A stretch of 60,387 nt of DNA, taken from the NCBI GenBank assembly GCA_002483605.1, contig DLIG01000011.1, forward strand, positions 43,911 through 104,297, written 5' to 3'. This DNA is from Sulfurovum sp. UBA7648 (GTDB lineage Bacteria > Campylobacterota > Campylobacteria > Campylobacterales > Sulfurovaceae). A program made the translations under genes and the position numbers. A model generated the notes under the pieces. The model saw only the letters and a program-made list of their open reading frames with translations. It ran no database searches and was not told the origin of the DNA. Positions 16,242 through 23,632 of this stretch are shown here, piece after piece (position 1 is the first letter of the stretch; each line of letters starts with the position of its first letter).

Positions 16242-17762
16242 TTATTGTTTATTTTTGTCATAAGGGCGATAGGCCAAAGCTACTCTCCATTCCATGCCGT
16301 GCAGCAATACGCTTTGCCATATTACATTTTTGATTACTTTTTCTTTAGATCCAGGCGCTAAAAAGATGTACCTGCCTGATCCAGAGGATGCGGATGCTAC
16401 TTTTTTCCCCAATGTCAATAAGCTTTCATATTCGGAATACATCGGGTCGCTAAAGAGGTTTCTGCCGATTTCATCACTGTCTTGATCATAAATAAGTGTG
16501 CCGTCTTTTTGCATGATCCAAAGCTCATAATCATCCGGAATTATGTTTTTCTTGAGCATAGATCTAATGAATAGATCAGGACGGATCAATACGCTAATGG
16601 AGCCTATGAGATTTTTTTTATTGTCATACACGGGATAGGCTAAGTCCACTGCCAAAAAACCCTCTGCAGCCTTAAATCCACCGCTAAAAACAGGCACTTT
16701 GTTTTTACGCAGTACAGCAACATGTTCTTGAGCGCTGATATCAATGCCTTCAAAATTCCTATAATCACGCGGTTCTATATAGCGCATCACACCTTTTAGG
16801 TCAATAAAAGCAGTTTCTACTACGTCATGGTTTTTATCTAGTATGGAAACAAGTACTTTTCTAATCTCTGCTTCATTATTGACATCAAAGCTGCTTGATT
16901 TGATCAATGCAGAAGTTGAATCGTCGATAGTATTCAGCCTTTTTTGAAGATTGGGCACAAAACGTTTTAACGAAATATTTAACAGGGGAGCAGCCTGGAT
17001 CTTTGAGCTGTCAGTATCTACTAAAATTATCTGCCAAGGCATATTTGAGAGTTTACGGTAATGTGCATATTTGAGACCTTTTTGCTCATACTGTATAGTT
17101 CCGCTTTTTTTTGTCGTGAGAGTTTGAGATAATGTTTCTTGCATGGTTTTGTTGACACGCATAAAAACATTTGTAAATATTATGTCGTTATTTTGATCGA
17201 GCATCGTATCGCCTTTGTTATCTAGAACAAACCATGTATAGTTTTTAGATATAGCAAAATCGCGATCTAGCTGAGTATAAAGTTCATCTAAAAAAACAGA
17301 AGTACCAAGAGCTCCGATAACTTTTTTGTCTACTGTAATTGGAACAGCCAATACCACAGATTTTTTTCCTGATGAACGGCTATAAAGCGGATATCCTTTT
17401 ACCTGATTTCCTGCAAACAATGATTTAAAATATGTCCTATCGCTTAGATTTAGGTTGGTATAATCTTGTGTAACGGTATAATAATTACCATCAGGAAGGA
17501 CAAAAAAATAAACTCCTGGCAAGTTTGGAGAAATCTTTTCAAGGCGGGCTTTAATTTTTGTCCAATCAGCGCTTTTAGCTTCAGGGCTAGCGGCTATAAG
17601 CTCTAGAGATGTTATAGCATTTGTAAAAATAGAGTCAAGATGATTGGCTGCACCATTAAGTGTCGTATCGAGCTCTGTATTGGATACTGCTTGTTTTGGC
17701 ATTTGAGCCCACAGAGAACTTACAGTCAGAAAAGAAAATAGTATTGCTATTATCGTTTTCAT
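16242..17762 (-). CDS. Secreted protein with two tandem Cache sensor domains
   Basis: This 506-residue protein starts with a signal peptide (hydrophobic 4-19, cleavage near SLWAQ). It has two successive dCache-like units: a first near 30-270 (with FFVLPDGNYYTVTQDYTN, DRTYFKSLF and VLAVPI) and a second near 285-490 (DLKGVMRYIEP, YRNFEGIDISAQEH, FLAVDLAYPVYD, ELWIMQKDGTLIYD). No transmembrane, HAMP, methyl-accepting or kinase domain follows. Cache domains bind small ligands such as carboxylates and amino acids. A free periplasmic double-Cache protein may pass ligands to a separate receptor, which would be elsewhere. It has a promoter TATAAT on the minus strand at 17780-17785. Confidence 0.75.
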   Translation of the reverse strand: MKTIIAILFSFLTVSSLWAQMPKQAVSNTELDTTLNGAANHLDSIFTNAITSLELIAASPEAKSADWTKIKARLEKISPNLPGVYFFVLPDGNYYTVTQDYTNLNLSDRTYFKSLFAGNQVKGYPLYSRSSGKKSVVLAVPITVDKKVIGALGTSVFLDELYTQLDRDFAISKNYTWFVLDNKGDTMLDQNNDIIFTNVFMRVNKTMQETLSQTLTTKKSGTIQYEQKGLKYAHYRKLSNMPWQIILVDTDSSKIQAAPLLNISLKRFVPNLQKRLNTIDDSTSALIKSSSFDVNNEAEIRKVLVSILDKNHDVVETAFIDLKGVMRYIEPRDYRNFEGIDISAQEHVAVLRKNKVPVFSGGFKAAEGFLAVDLAYPVYDNKKNLIGSISVLIRPDLFIRSMLKKNIIPDDYELWIMQKDGTLIYDQDSDEIGRNLFSDPMYSEYESLLTLGKKVASASSGSGRYIFLAPGSKEKVIKNVIWQSVLLHGMEWRVALAYRPYDKNKQ

Positions 17763-17779
17763 AAAACATCTCCTTTTTG

Positions 17780-17785
17780 ATTATA
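17780..17785 (-). promoter_or_regulatory. Predicted -10 box of the double-Cache gene
   Basis: TATAAT on the minus strand ends 17 bases before the ATG, so the 5' leader is only about ten bases and barely holds the AAGGAG site. Confidence 0.45.
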
Positions 17786-17875
17786 ATACATCTTATTTAT
17801 TGATATTTAGCTAAAAAAATATTATATATTTCTACATAACGAAAAATTTTATTATCATATTTATTTTTATAATTA

Positions 17876-17881
17876 TATAAT
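17876..17881 (+). promoter_or_regulatory. Predicted -10 box of the small coiled-coil gene
   Basis: TATAAT with a short 17-base spacing to the ATG and an AAAGG site between. The region is AT-rich. Confidence 0.35.
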
Positions 17882-17898
17882 TTTTAAAAAGGATTATT

Positions 17899-18120
17899 AT
17901 GATTTCTATTTCTCATCTTGAAGCTGCCTTGGCTGCAGTAGACGCCGAAATTAATGCTCTTTTGTATAATAATATTATTTCTGCAAGAGAAAAAGATGAA
18001 AAAATGACTAGACTATTAGAAGAGAGCAAGGTACTCAAAAAGGCTCATAAAGATATATGCTGTTTAAAAGAAAAAATATCAAAAAGCAAAAAAATCAATA
18101 AAGAAATAGATCAAAAATAA
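17899..18120 (+). CDS. Small coiled-coil protein, 73 aa, unknown
   Basis: A 73-residue, lysine-rich protein that reads as one long amphipathic coiled coil (LEAALAAVDAEI, then EKDEKMTRLLEESKVLKK and KEKISKSKK). It has two adjacent cysteines (CC at 54-55). No known motif. The start is supported by AAAAGGATT and a nearby TATAAT. It stands alone between the Cache gene and a convergent small gene. It could bind nucleic acid or a partner protein, but nothing in the sequence decides. Confidence 0.55.
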   Translation: MISISHLEAALAAVDAEINALLYNNIISAREKDEKMTRLLEESKVLKKAHKDICCLKEKISKSKKINKEIDQK

Positions 18121-18134
18121 GAATAAGGGTTATT

Positions 18135-18157
18135 TTGTCAGCCAAAAAGGCTGACAA
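18135..18157. terminator. Perfect 9-bp hairpin between convergent small genes
   Basis: TTGTCAGCC and GGCTGACAA flank an AAAAA loop. It lies just after the 73-aa gene and just after the stop of the minus-strand 45-aa gene, so it is placed as a bidirectional terminator, although T-runs are short on both sides. Confidence 0.55.
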
Positions 18158-18169
18158 CAGCTGAAGATA

Positions 18170-18307
18170 TCATACGTTGGTATGATCATCACCTTTTTCA
18201 AACAGAGTTTCTACTCTGCTGAAATGTGCCATATTAAAAGCAGTAAATTTATATCCGATATATGAAGCCAACCAGATCAATGAAGTAGTATAATTAACCA
18301 TAAGCAT
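18170..18307 (-). CDS. Orphan 45-aa membrane peptide of a former cytochrome bd operon
   Basis: A 45-residue frame begins at ATG 18305-18307 behind GGAG and stops at 18170. It contains one hydrophobic segment (LIWLASYIGYKFTAF, about 10-24) and an acidic tail. It follows the cydB relic by only four bases, the position where CydX-type small subunits sit. The sequence does not show the tryptophan-rich signature of CydX, so it may be a different small subunit found in Campylobacterota. With no complete cydAB in this window, it may no longer function. Confidence 0.5.
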   Translation of the reverse strand: MLMVNYTTSLIWLASYIGYKFTAFNMAHFSRVETLFEKGDDHTNV

Positions 18308-18311
18308 CTCC

Positions 18312-18580
18312 TTAATAATGGTGTTTGCTAGAAGATGTTATCTCATCCTCGGTAATTTTTACACGGTCCATTAGATACCAAACATACGAAATGTAAGCTA
18401 AAACAAAAGGTACGATCAATGATGCATATGACATTGCCGTAAGAGTATAGTGGCTTCCGGATGAATTCTCTATTGTCAGTGAGTATTGCATATTATATAC
18501 CGATGGATAACAAACAGTTCCATTTAACCCAACATTTAGTAATAATGCCACAATTGTCAACCACATGTTTTTAATGCACT
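18312..18580 (-). pseudogene. cydB: cydB 3' remnant (cytochrome bd subunit II)
   Basis: An open frame runs leftward from 18647 to 18312. From about residue 28 (base 18566) to its end it reads like the C-terminus of CydB: a hydrophobic helix (WLTIVALLLNVGLNG), CYPSVYNM, then SLTIENSSGSHYTL, a last helix (SLIVPFVLAYISYVWYL) and a charged tail. The LTI-N-SS-TL pattern is characteristic of cytochrome bd subunit II. Roughly 250 upstream residues are missing, and the sequence to the right is the oppositely oriented DUF134 gene. This is therefore a deletion or rearrangement scar and not a functional subunit. The start at 18647 lies inside the neighbour's reading frame and is not real. Confidence 0.8.
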
Positions 18581-18593
18581 TTAAGGAGAGATT

Positions 18594-18656
18594 ATGAAAG
18601 AAATGATTATGATTTACAAATGTAAAAAAAGGGTATTTGATGAGCAAGAAACGTAA
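18594..18656 (+). CDS. Possible 20-aa leader peptide overlapping the DUF134 gene
   Basis: An ATG at 18594 sits behind a strong TTAAGGAGAG site. The frame encodes 20 residues (MKEMIMIYKC then KKRVFDEQET) and stops at 18654-18656, seventeen bases into the DUF134/NifX gene in another frame. The better ribosome site belongs to this mini-frame, and the next gene's own site is weaker. It could be a leader that couples translation, or the 5' end of a gene destroyed in the same rearrangement as cydB. Confidence 0.3.
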   Translation: MKEMIMIYKCKKRVFDEQET

Positions 18657-19257
18657 TTATTCAATCAAGCCTACAAGTTTTTCGTTTGGTCCGTTAAGTC
18701 ATAAGCCAAAAGAGATGCTATTGCTTTCTGCCGATGAATTAGAAGCCATGGTATTGGCCGATTTTAAAGGACTATATCATGAGGAATGTGCCAAAGAGCT
18801 TGGCGTGTCGCGTCCTACATTTGCTAAGTTGATCAAGCGTGCTAGAAAAAAAATGACTGAAATGGTAATGTTTGGCAAAGGTATTTCTCTTGTTGATAAA
18901 AAGCGAAGTTTTACGGTTGTTTTCCCTACTAACAATCGTTCTACGATTCATCCGCATTTTTTGAGTGCAAAACATTACGCATTTGCAAAAATTGAAAATG
19001 GTTCCATTACATCAATAACCTATAAAAATAATCCTGTATATATAGAAATGGAAAACAGAGGCATTGATATACTAAATGATGAAAGTGCAGCAGGGCTTTC
19101 TGCCGGAAGGGTCATTCCTCCGCTGCTTGAAGGGGCTGATATTCTCGTTGTTCGTTCAATTGGGGATGGTATACGACGAAATATCGAAGGAGCTGGTATC
19201 AATATTGAAATAACCGAAATGATGGATATTGATTCAGTGATCGAATATTTGATGTAA
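18640..19257 (+). CDS. DUF134 helix-turn-helix protein fused to a NifX/NifB-like domain
   Basis: The 205-residue protein joins a DUF134 DNA-binding region (ADELEAMVLADFKGLYHEECAKELGVSRPTF near residues 30-60, a sigma-70 region 4-like helix-turn-helix) to a C-terminal dinitrogenase iron-molybdenum cofactor domain (about 90-205, with FAKIENG, AAGLSAGRVIPPLLEGADILVV and GAGINIEI). Proteins of this design are thought to be iron-sulfur or cofactor-responsive regulators or carriers; the exact role is not known. The start is taken as ATG 18640 with AAAGGG upstream; TTG 18637 is possible. It stands head-to-head with the cydB relic, so its original promoter context may be altered. Confidence 0.82.
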   Translation: MSKKRNYSIKPTSFSFGPLSHKPKEMLLLSADELEAMVLADFKGLYHEECAKELGVSRPTFAKLIKRARKKMTEMVMFGKGISLVDKKRSFTVVFPTNNRSTIHPHFLSAKHYAFAKIENGSITSITYKNNPVYIEMENRGIDILNDESAAGLSAGRVIPPLLEGADILVVRSIGDGIRRNIEGAGINIEITEMMDIDSVIEYLM

Positions 19258-19329
19258 TGAATAAATTGTAAATATCATTTAATGCATTTAGTTTAATTTT
19301 ATATGAATATCAATGATATGCTCTTATGC

Positions 19330-19335
19330 TATAAT
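19330..19335 (+). promoter_or_regulatory. Predicted -10 box of slyD
   Basis: A perfect TATAAT preceded by TATG lies 27 bases before the slyD ATG, with AAGGAAC between. Confidence 0.5.
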
Positions 19336-19361
19336 TTAGTAAAAAATCAAGGAACTCTTGT

Positions 19362-19850
19362 ATGAAAATAACGAAAAACATTCTTGTGAATATACAATAT
19401 CGTCTAACAGATGAAGAAAATAATCATCTGAACCCCAACGACGATGAACTTATTTATCTTCATGGCGGCTATGGACATATTTTTGAAGATCTTGAAAAAG
19501 CACTCGAAGGCAAAGAAGTTGGAGAGAATTTTAAAGTAACGCTTTCTCCGCAGAGAGCATTTGGCTTTTATAGAGAAGATCTTTCGGTTAAAGAATCGAT
19601 CGATGAACTTCCTGAGGATATTTTCATAGGGATGGAGCTTGACGGGATGGATGAGGTATCCAATGAAACACTGATCTATACGGTTACTGATATAGAAGAT
19701 GATTTTGCTATTTTAAATGCGAATCATCCATTTGCAGGGCGCACTGTAACTTTTGAAGGGACTGTGATGGAGCTTCAATCTCTTAGTGATGAAGAAGCAG
19801 CAGCTCTTTTGGCGCACGAAGAGGAGCATCACTCCCACTATGACAAATAA
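19362..19850 (+). CDS. slyD: SlyD-type FKBP peptidyl-prolyl isomerase
   Basis: This is a 162-residue cytoplasmic prolyl isomerase and chaperone. The FKBP core (YRLTDEENNHLNPNDDELIYLHGGYGHIFEDLEKALEGKEVGE) is followed by the insert-in-flap domain with the RAFGFYREDL segment, and NANHPFAGRTV closes the fold. A short C-terminal tail with histidines (EEHHSHYDK) is a reduced version of the metal-binding tail of E. coli SlyD, which helps nickel delivery to hydrogenase. Whether it still binds nickel strongly is doubtful, as only three histidines remain. Confidence 0.92.
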   Translation: MKITKNILVNIQYRLTDEENNHLNPNDDELIYLHGGYGHIFEDLEKALEGKEVGENFKVTLSPQRAFGFYREDLSVKESIDELPEDIFIGMELDGMDEVSNETLIYTVTDIEDDFAILNANHPFAGRTVTFEGTVMELQSLSDEEAAALLAHEEEHHSHYDK

Positions 19851-19908
19851 AAAATAGGTGATGTTTTTGAAATTTTAAAACAATTTCTCTGACATCTTAT
19901 TTTTTAGA
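19848..19908. terminator. Imperfect bidirectional hairpin between slyD and mscS
   Basis: AAAAAATAGGTGATGT near the slyD stop can pair imperfectly with GACATCTTATTTTTT before the mscS stop. The arms end in A-runs and T-runs, as expected for a shared terminator of convergent genes. Confidence 0.4.
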
Positions 19909-19925
19909 ACCATGCACAAACATTC

Positions 19926-21071
19926 TTATTTATCCTCTTCATAAATAGATAGGGAAGGAAAGGCGAATTCAAGGTCGTTTTTCTCTAAAATATTCATAAT
20001 TTTAAACATCACATCTTGTTTTACTTCCAGCCATTCGTTCCAAACAACTGAGCTGGAAAAACAGTATACTAAGATGTTGATGCTTGAAGCCGCAAATTCG
20101 TCCAGATACACAAGCAATGTTTTTTTGACTCCGTATACATCATCTTGAGAAACCAGTTTAAAACCACTGTTTTCATATTGATGTATAGCGTTTGAGGTCG
20201 CTATGTTTGGATGATTTTCAAGCATCGTTCTGATCTCTTCGATTGTATTCTTGATATCATCAGGTTTTGAGTCATACTTAACTCCAAGGCTAATCTTGAT
20301 CCGTCTGCCGACTGTTCTTCTGCTCCAGTTTTTTACGTCATCATTGACCAGTGTGGAGTTCGGTATTGATATAAGGGCATTATCAAAAGTTCTAAGGGTT
20401 GTTACACGCAGTCCTATTTCCACCACTGTCCCTTCGGATGGACCAACCTGGATCCAGTCTCCTTGAGCAAAAGTATCACTGACAAGGATTGAGATAGTTG
20501 CAAAAAAGTTTGCCAATGTATCTTTAGCAGCAAGGGCAACTGCCAAACCACCGATTCCAAGCCCTGAAAGAATAGCGGTAAGATTAACCCCCATTAGTGT
20601 CATGGCGACTAGTATTCCTACTAATATTATAGCAAAATTGAGTATCTTTAACCCGACATTGATTACTTCATTTTTGACGTGTGTTTTTTTATCGATATGC
20701 TTTATTTTGATATCTACGATTGTGTTGATAAGTATATAAATCAAATAAGTGCTTAAAGCAACATATATGATATTAAAAATTTGTCGCAAAGGGTCTAGGA
20801 AAGAAAAATCGTTGTATATATAAATGATCAGATCAAAGTTCATAATAATAACCATAATTTCACTAGGCTTTCTCAATCTTAAAATAATATCTTTTGAATA
20901 ATTTTCAAGACTTTCGATTTTCAAGAGACCTTTTTCTAAAAAATCAAATACCATTTTTCTGATAAAATAGATAGCCCCGATACTCACAAGGATAGCTATC
21001 AATTTTATAACTATGGGGTCGTAATTATTTAAAAATAAGATCTGTTCTTGTATAAATTTTTTAGATTCCAT
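19926..21071 (-). CDS. mscS: MscS-family mechanosensitive ion channel
   Basis: The 381-residue membrane protein has several predicted transmembrane segments in the first half and the conserved MscS pore helix and beta domain: GIGGLAVALAAKDTLANFFATISILVSD followed by FAQGDWIQVG, GTVVEIGLRVTTLRTFD and IPNSTLVNDDVKNWSRR. It is a cytoplasmic-membrane channel that releases solutes on hypo-osmotic shock, or a small-conductance homologue that adjusts turgor. It is convergent with slyD and divergent from rplY. The long upstream half (about 1-140) has more than the three helices of E. coli MscS. Confidence 0.9.
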   Translation of the reverse strand: MESKKFIQEQILFLNNYDPIVIKLIAILVSIGAIYFIRKMVFDFLEKGLLKIESLENYSKDIILRLRKPSEIMVIIMNFDLIIYIYNDFSFLDPLRQIFNIIYVALSTYLIYILINTIVDIKIKHIDKKTHVKNEVINVGLKILNFAIILVGILVAMTLMGVNLTAILSGLGIGGLAVALAAKDTLANFFATISILVSDTFAQGDWIQVGPSEGTVVEIGLRVTTLRTFDNALISIPNSTLVNDDVKNWSRRTVGRRIKISLGVKYDSKPDDIKNTIEEIRTMLENHPNIATSNAIHQYENSGFKLVSQDDVYGVKKTLLVYLDEFAASSINILVYCFSSSVVWNEWLEVKQDVMFKIMNILEKNDLEFAFPSLSIYEEDK

Positions 21072-21390
21072 TTAGGTTCCTTTTTTATTGGCATGTATTT
21101 TATCGATTTATACTCTATTGAAATAGGATGAAAAACATTAGATTTTTTTAAGGCTACAAGTTGAATAAATTATTTTACAACAGTTTAAATAAAACCAAGC
21201 AAGTCGCTCATTGATTTTAAATTGTTTTTTATTATTTTGCATTGTGAAACATTGAGTGTCAAAGTATAGAATTAAACAAATGACATAATATCTCGCAATT
21301 TGATGCAACACAATACACTAAGGAGTATTGTAAGATTTTTTTAATAACTTTTGGATATAATGTTTGCCTATTTTATACAAAAGGAATCCA
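21072..21390. other. 319-bp intergenic region between mscS and rplY
   Basis: This region separates divergent genes. I see a hairpin with ACAATAC (21310-21316) and GTATTGT (21325-21331) followed by a T-run at 21335-21342, which could be a small terminator or a leader structure, and the TATAAT of rplY at 21356-21361. The rest is AT-rich and has no open frame worth annotating. Confidence 0.5.
21356..21361 (+). promoter_or_regulatory. Predicted -10 box of the rplY operon
   Basis: GGATATAATG contains a perfect TATAAT about 30 bases before the rplY ATG. The T-run upstream is the AT-rich periodic signal typical for Campylobacterota promoters. Confidence 0.55.
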
Positions 21391-21927
21391 ATGTTAGAAG
21401 GTATCGTTAGAGAGAGTATCGGTTCAGGCAATGCAAAACGCCTAAAAAGAGATGGTTATCTAATTGCCAATATTTATGCTAATGGCGTAGAAAGCGTTTT
21501 TGCAGCATTTAAAAAAGGTGATTTTATCAGAGCAGCAAGAGCAAAAACAACTCTTACATTGCCAGTAAAAGTTGATGGCAAAGAGTATAATGCTGTTATT
21601 CAAGAGTATCAATTTCATCCAGTAACTGGTGACATCACTCACGTAGATTTGCGTGTAGCACTCCCTGGTGTAGTTACGGATTATTTAGTTCCTGTTAAAA
21701 CAACTGGAACACCAAAAGGTCTTAAAAATAAAGGCGTACTTATCCAATCTAAAAAAAGATTGAAACTAAGAGGTGCTATTGAGGATATGCCTGCAGATAT
21801 CACTCTTGATGTAACTGATCTAGATCGTGATGATTCTATTTTGGTACGTGATATACAAGCTCCTGCAAACACACGTATCATGGACAGAAGCCATGTTGCG
21901 ATCTGTGGTGTAATTAAGTCTAAATAA
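21391..21927 (+). CDS. rplY: 50S ribosomal protein L25 (CTC form)
   Basis: L25 binds 5S rRNA. The 178-residue protein is the long CTC-type with an N-terminal L25 domain and a C-terminal TL5-like beta domain (GTPKGLKNKGVL, then DITLDVTDLDRDDSI). The ATG at 21391 is chosen because it follows AAAAGGAATCC and gives the normal N-terminus MLEGIVRESIG; an open frame extends nine codons further upstream but lacks support. The stop codon overlaps the pth ATG by one base, so pth is coupled. Confidence 0.95.
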   Translation: MLEGIVRESIGSGNAKRLKRDGYLIANIYANGVESVFAAFKKGDFIRAARAKTTLTLPVKVDGKEYNAVIQEYQFHPVTGDITHVDLRVALPGVVTDYLVPVKTTGTPKGLKNKGVLIQSKKRLKLRGAIEDMPADITLDVTDLDRDDSILVRDIQAPANTRIMDRSHVAICGVIKSK

Positions 21928-22496
21928 TGTGGCTTTTCGTAGGTCTAGGCAATCCCGGTCAGGCTTATGAAAATACAAGACACAATATTGGCTTTATGGC
22001 CATTGATGTGCTTTTGGCACATCACTCTACACAAGAAATTTCAAAAACCTCATTTCATGGCAAATTATATAAATCGGCTAATGCGCTATATCTAAAACCG
22101 ACTACTTTTATGAATCTATCTGGTAAAAGCGTGCAAGCTGTCGCAAATTTTTACAAGATCGATTTAGAGCATATCGTAGTCATTCATGATGATCTGGATT
22201 TGCCATTCGGAGCCGTAAGATTTAAAAGAGGTGGCGGAGACGGAGGGCACAACGGGTTAAAATCGATTGATTCAATGATAGGTAAAGATTATCTGCGTTG
22301 TCGCATAGGCATAGGCAAACCGGTTCATAAAACAGAAGTAGCTAGTTTTGTTTTGGGCTCTTTTGATCAAAAGCAAGAAGATACTTTAGAAAAATTATTA
22401 GATCATACCTCAAATGCATTGTTGCAAATTGACAAAAAACCGATTAATCAGATACAATCTCTCTATTCACTCAAAAGCATTGAGGATTTAAAATGA
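21927..22496 (+). CDS. pth: Peptidyl-tRNA hydrolase
   Basis: Pth recycles tRNA from drop-off peptidyl-tRNA. The 189-residue enzyme has VGLGNPGQAYENTRHNIGF near the start with the catalytic His at about 20, and HDDLDLPFGAVRFKRGGGDGGHNGL with the catalytic Asp. Order rplY-pth-lptG is a familiar Campylobacterota arrangement. Start and stop codons overlap both neighbours. Confidence 0.95.
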   Translation: MWLFVGLGNPGQAYENTRHNIGFMAIDVLLAHHSTQEISKTSFHGKLYKSANALYLKPTTFMNLSGKSVQAVANFYKIDLEHIVVIHDDLDLPFGAVRFKRGGGDGGHNGLKSIDSMIGKDYLRCRIGIGKPVHKTEVASFVLGSFDQKQEDTLEKLLDHTSNALLQIDKKPINQIQSLYSLKSIEDLK

Positions 22497-23566
22497 CATT
22501 AATTCCAAAACTTTATTTTTTGTATCTAGCCAAACTTTATACAAAAAATTTTTTAGTCATTTTGCTTGGTATGTCTTTGATGTTTGTTTTGATCGATTAT
22601 CTGGGGCATGCAAATAAGGTCAGCGGTTCGACGAATCAGCTAATAATGTATGTTTATTATATTTGGCAAAGTTCATTGACCATGCTATATCCTTTGGCGC
22701 TTGTATTTGCGGTTATTGTAACCAAGATGAATTTGGTCAAAAATAATACAATGGGCGCCTTGCACTCTTTTGGTTATAGCAAACGCACGCTTTTTGCTCC
22801 GATATTCACCGTCGGTGCGATTGTTTATATAGTTTTTGTATGGCTGCAAACATCATCTTTTGCTTATGCCAAAGACGATGCCCAAATGCTTATAGGAAAC
22901 GGAAGTGCAAGAGCTTCTAAAAATCTTTTTTTTAAGTATAATGACACTTTTGTATATATAGATAAGCTTGATCCCGTAGCTAAAAAGATTATTGGAGTTT
23001 CACTTTTTAAAACTGATAAAGATCATATAGAATATACCATGAAGGCACCATATGCTTTATACAACGGCAAGTCGTGGGATGTGCATAATGTCGTTATGTA
23101 CCGCAACCACTACACTAATGGTTATTTGGATAGATACTCTATAGAGCAATATAAAACCATGACTACGCTAGACGGTTATAAACCTGCCATTATGGAATCA
23201 ATAAATGAAGGCAGTTCGCTAACGCTGATCGATGCTTTTGGTACATGGGAGCTTTTTGAGAGCCAAGGACTTAATTCTGACAAGATAAGAGCAGGCATAT
23301 ATGACAAGGTTGTATTCCCTCTTTTTGCTTTTAGTCTGATGGTACTGCTTTTTTTTAAGATACCATTTTTGAGCCGCTTTGGCAGTATAGCAAAAATCAC
23401 CACAATATCGCTCGGAGGAAGCTTGCTTGCATGGGGTACTCTTATGGGGCTTTCTTATCTAGGGGCGAACGGTGTGGTAATGCCTGAAATATCCTCATTT
23501 GTACCGATAATGCTTTTGAGCGGATATGCAATAATGGAATATTTTGCAAGAGAGAGCACTGTATAG
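22493..23566 (+). CDS. LptF/LptG family lipopolysaccharide export permease
   Basis: The 357-residue inner-membrane protein belongs to the YjgP/YjgQ family, with about six transmembrane helices split by a large periplasmic domain (roughly 110-260). LptF/G with LptB moves LPS from the inner membrane toward the outer membrane. The order of helices and the YIWQSSLTMLYPLALVFAVI segment near helix 2 fit the family. I cannot tell LptF from LptG reliably. The start overlaps the end of pth by four bases. Confidence 0.85.
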   Translation: MTLIPKLYFLYLAKLYTKNFLVILLGMSLMFVLIDYLGHANKVSGSTNQLIMYVYYIWQSSLTMLYPLALVFAVIVTKMNLVKNNTMGALHSFGYSKRTLFAPIFTVGAIVYIVFVWLQTSSFAYAKDDAQMLIGNGSARASKNLFFKYNDTFVYIDKLDPVAKKIIGVSLFKTDKDHIEYTMKAPYALYNGKSWDVHNVVMYRNHYTNGYLDRYSIEQYKTMTTLDGYKPAIMESINEGSSLTLIDAFGTWELFESQGLNSDKIRAGIYDKVVFPLFAFSLMVLLFFKIPFLSRFGSIAKITTISLGGSLLAWGTLMGLSYLGANGVVMPEISSFVPIMLLSGYAIMEYFARESTV

Positions 23567-23632
23567 AAGATTAAACCAAATAGAGGCAATATTTGGGTAA
23601 AATCGCACATTAAATAATTAGGAATTTTAGAT

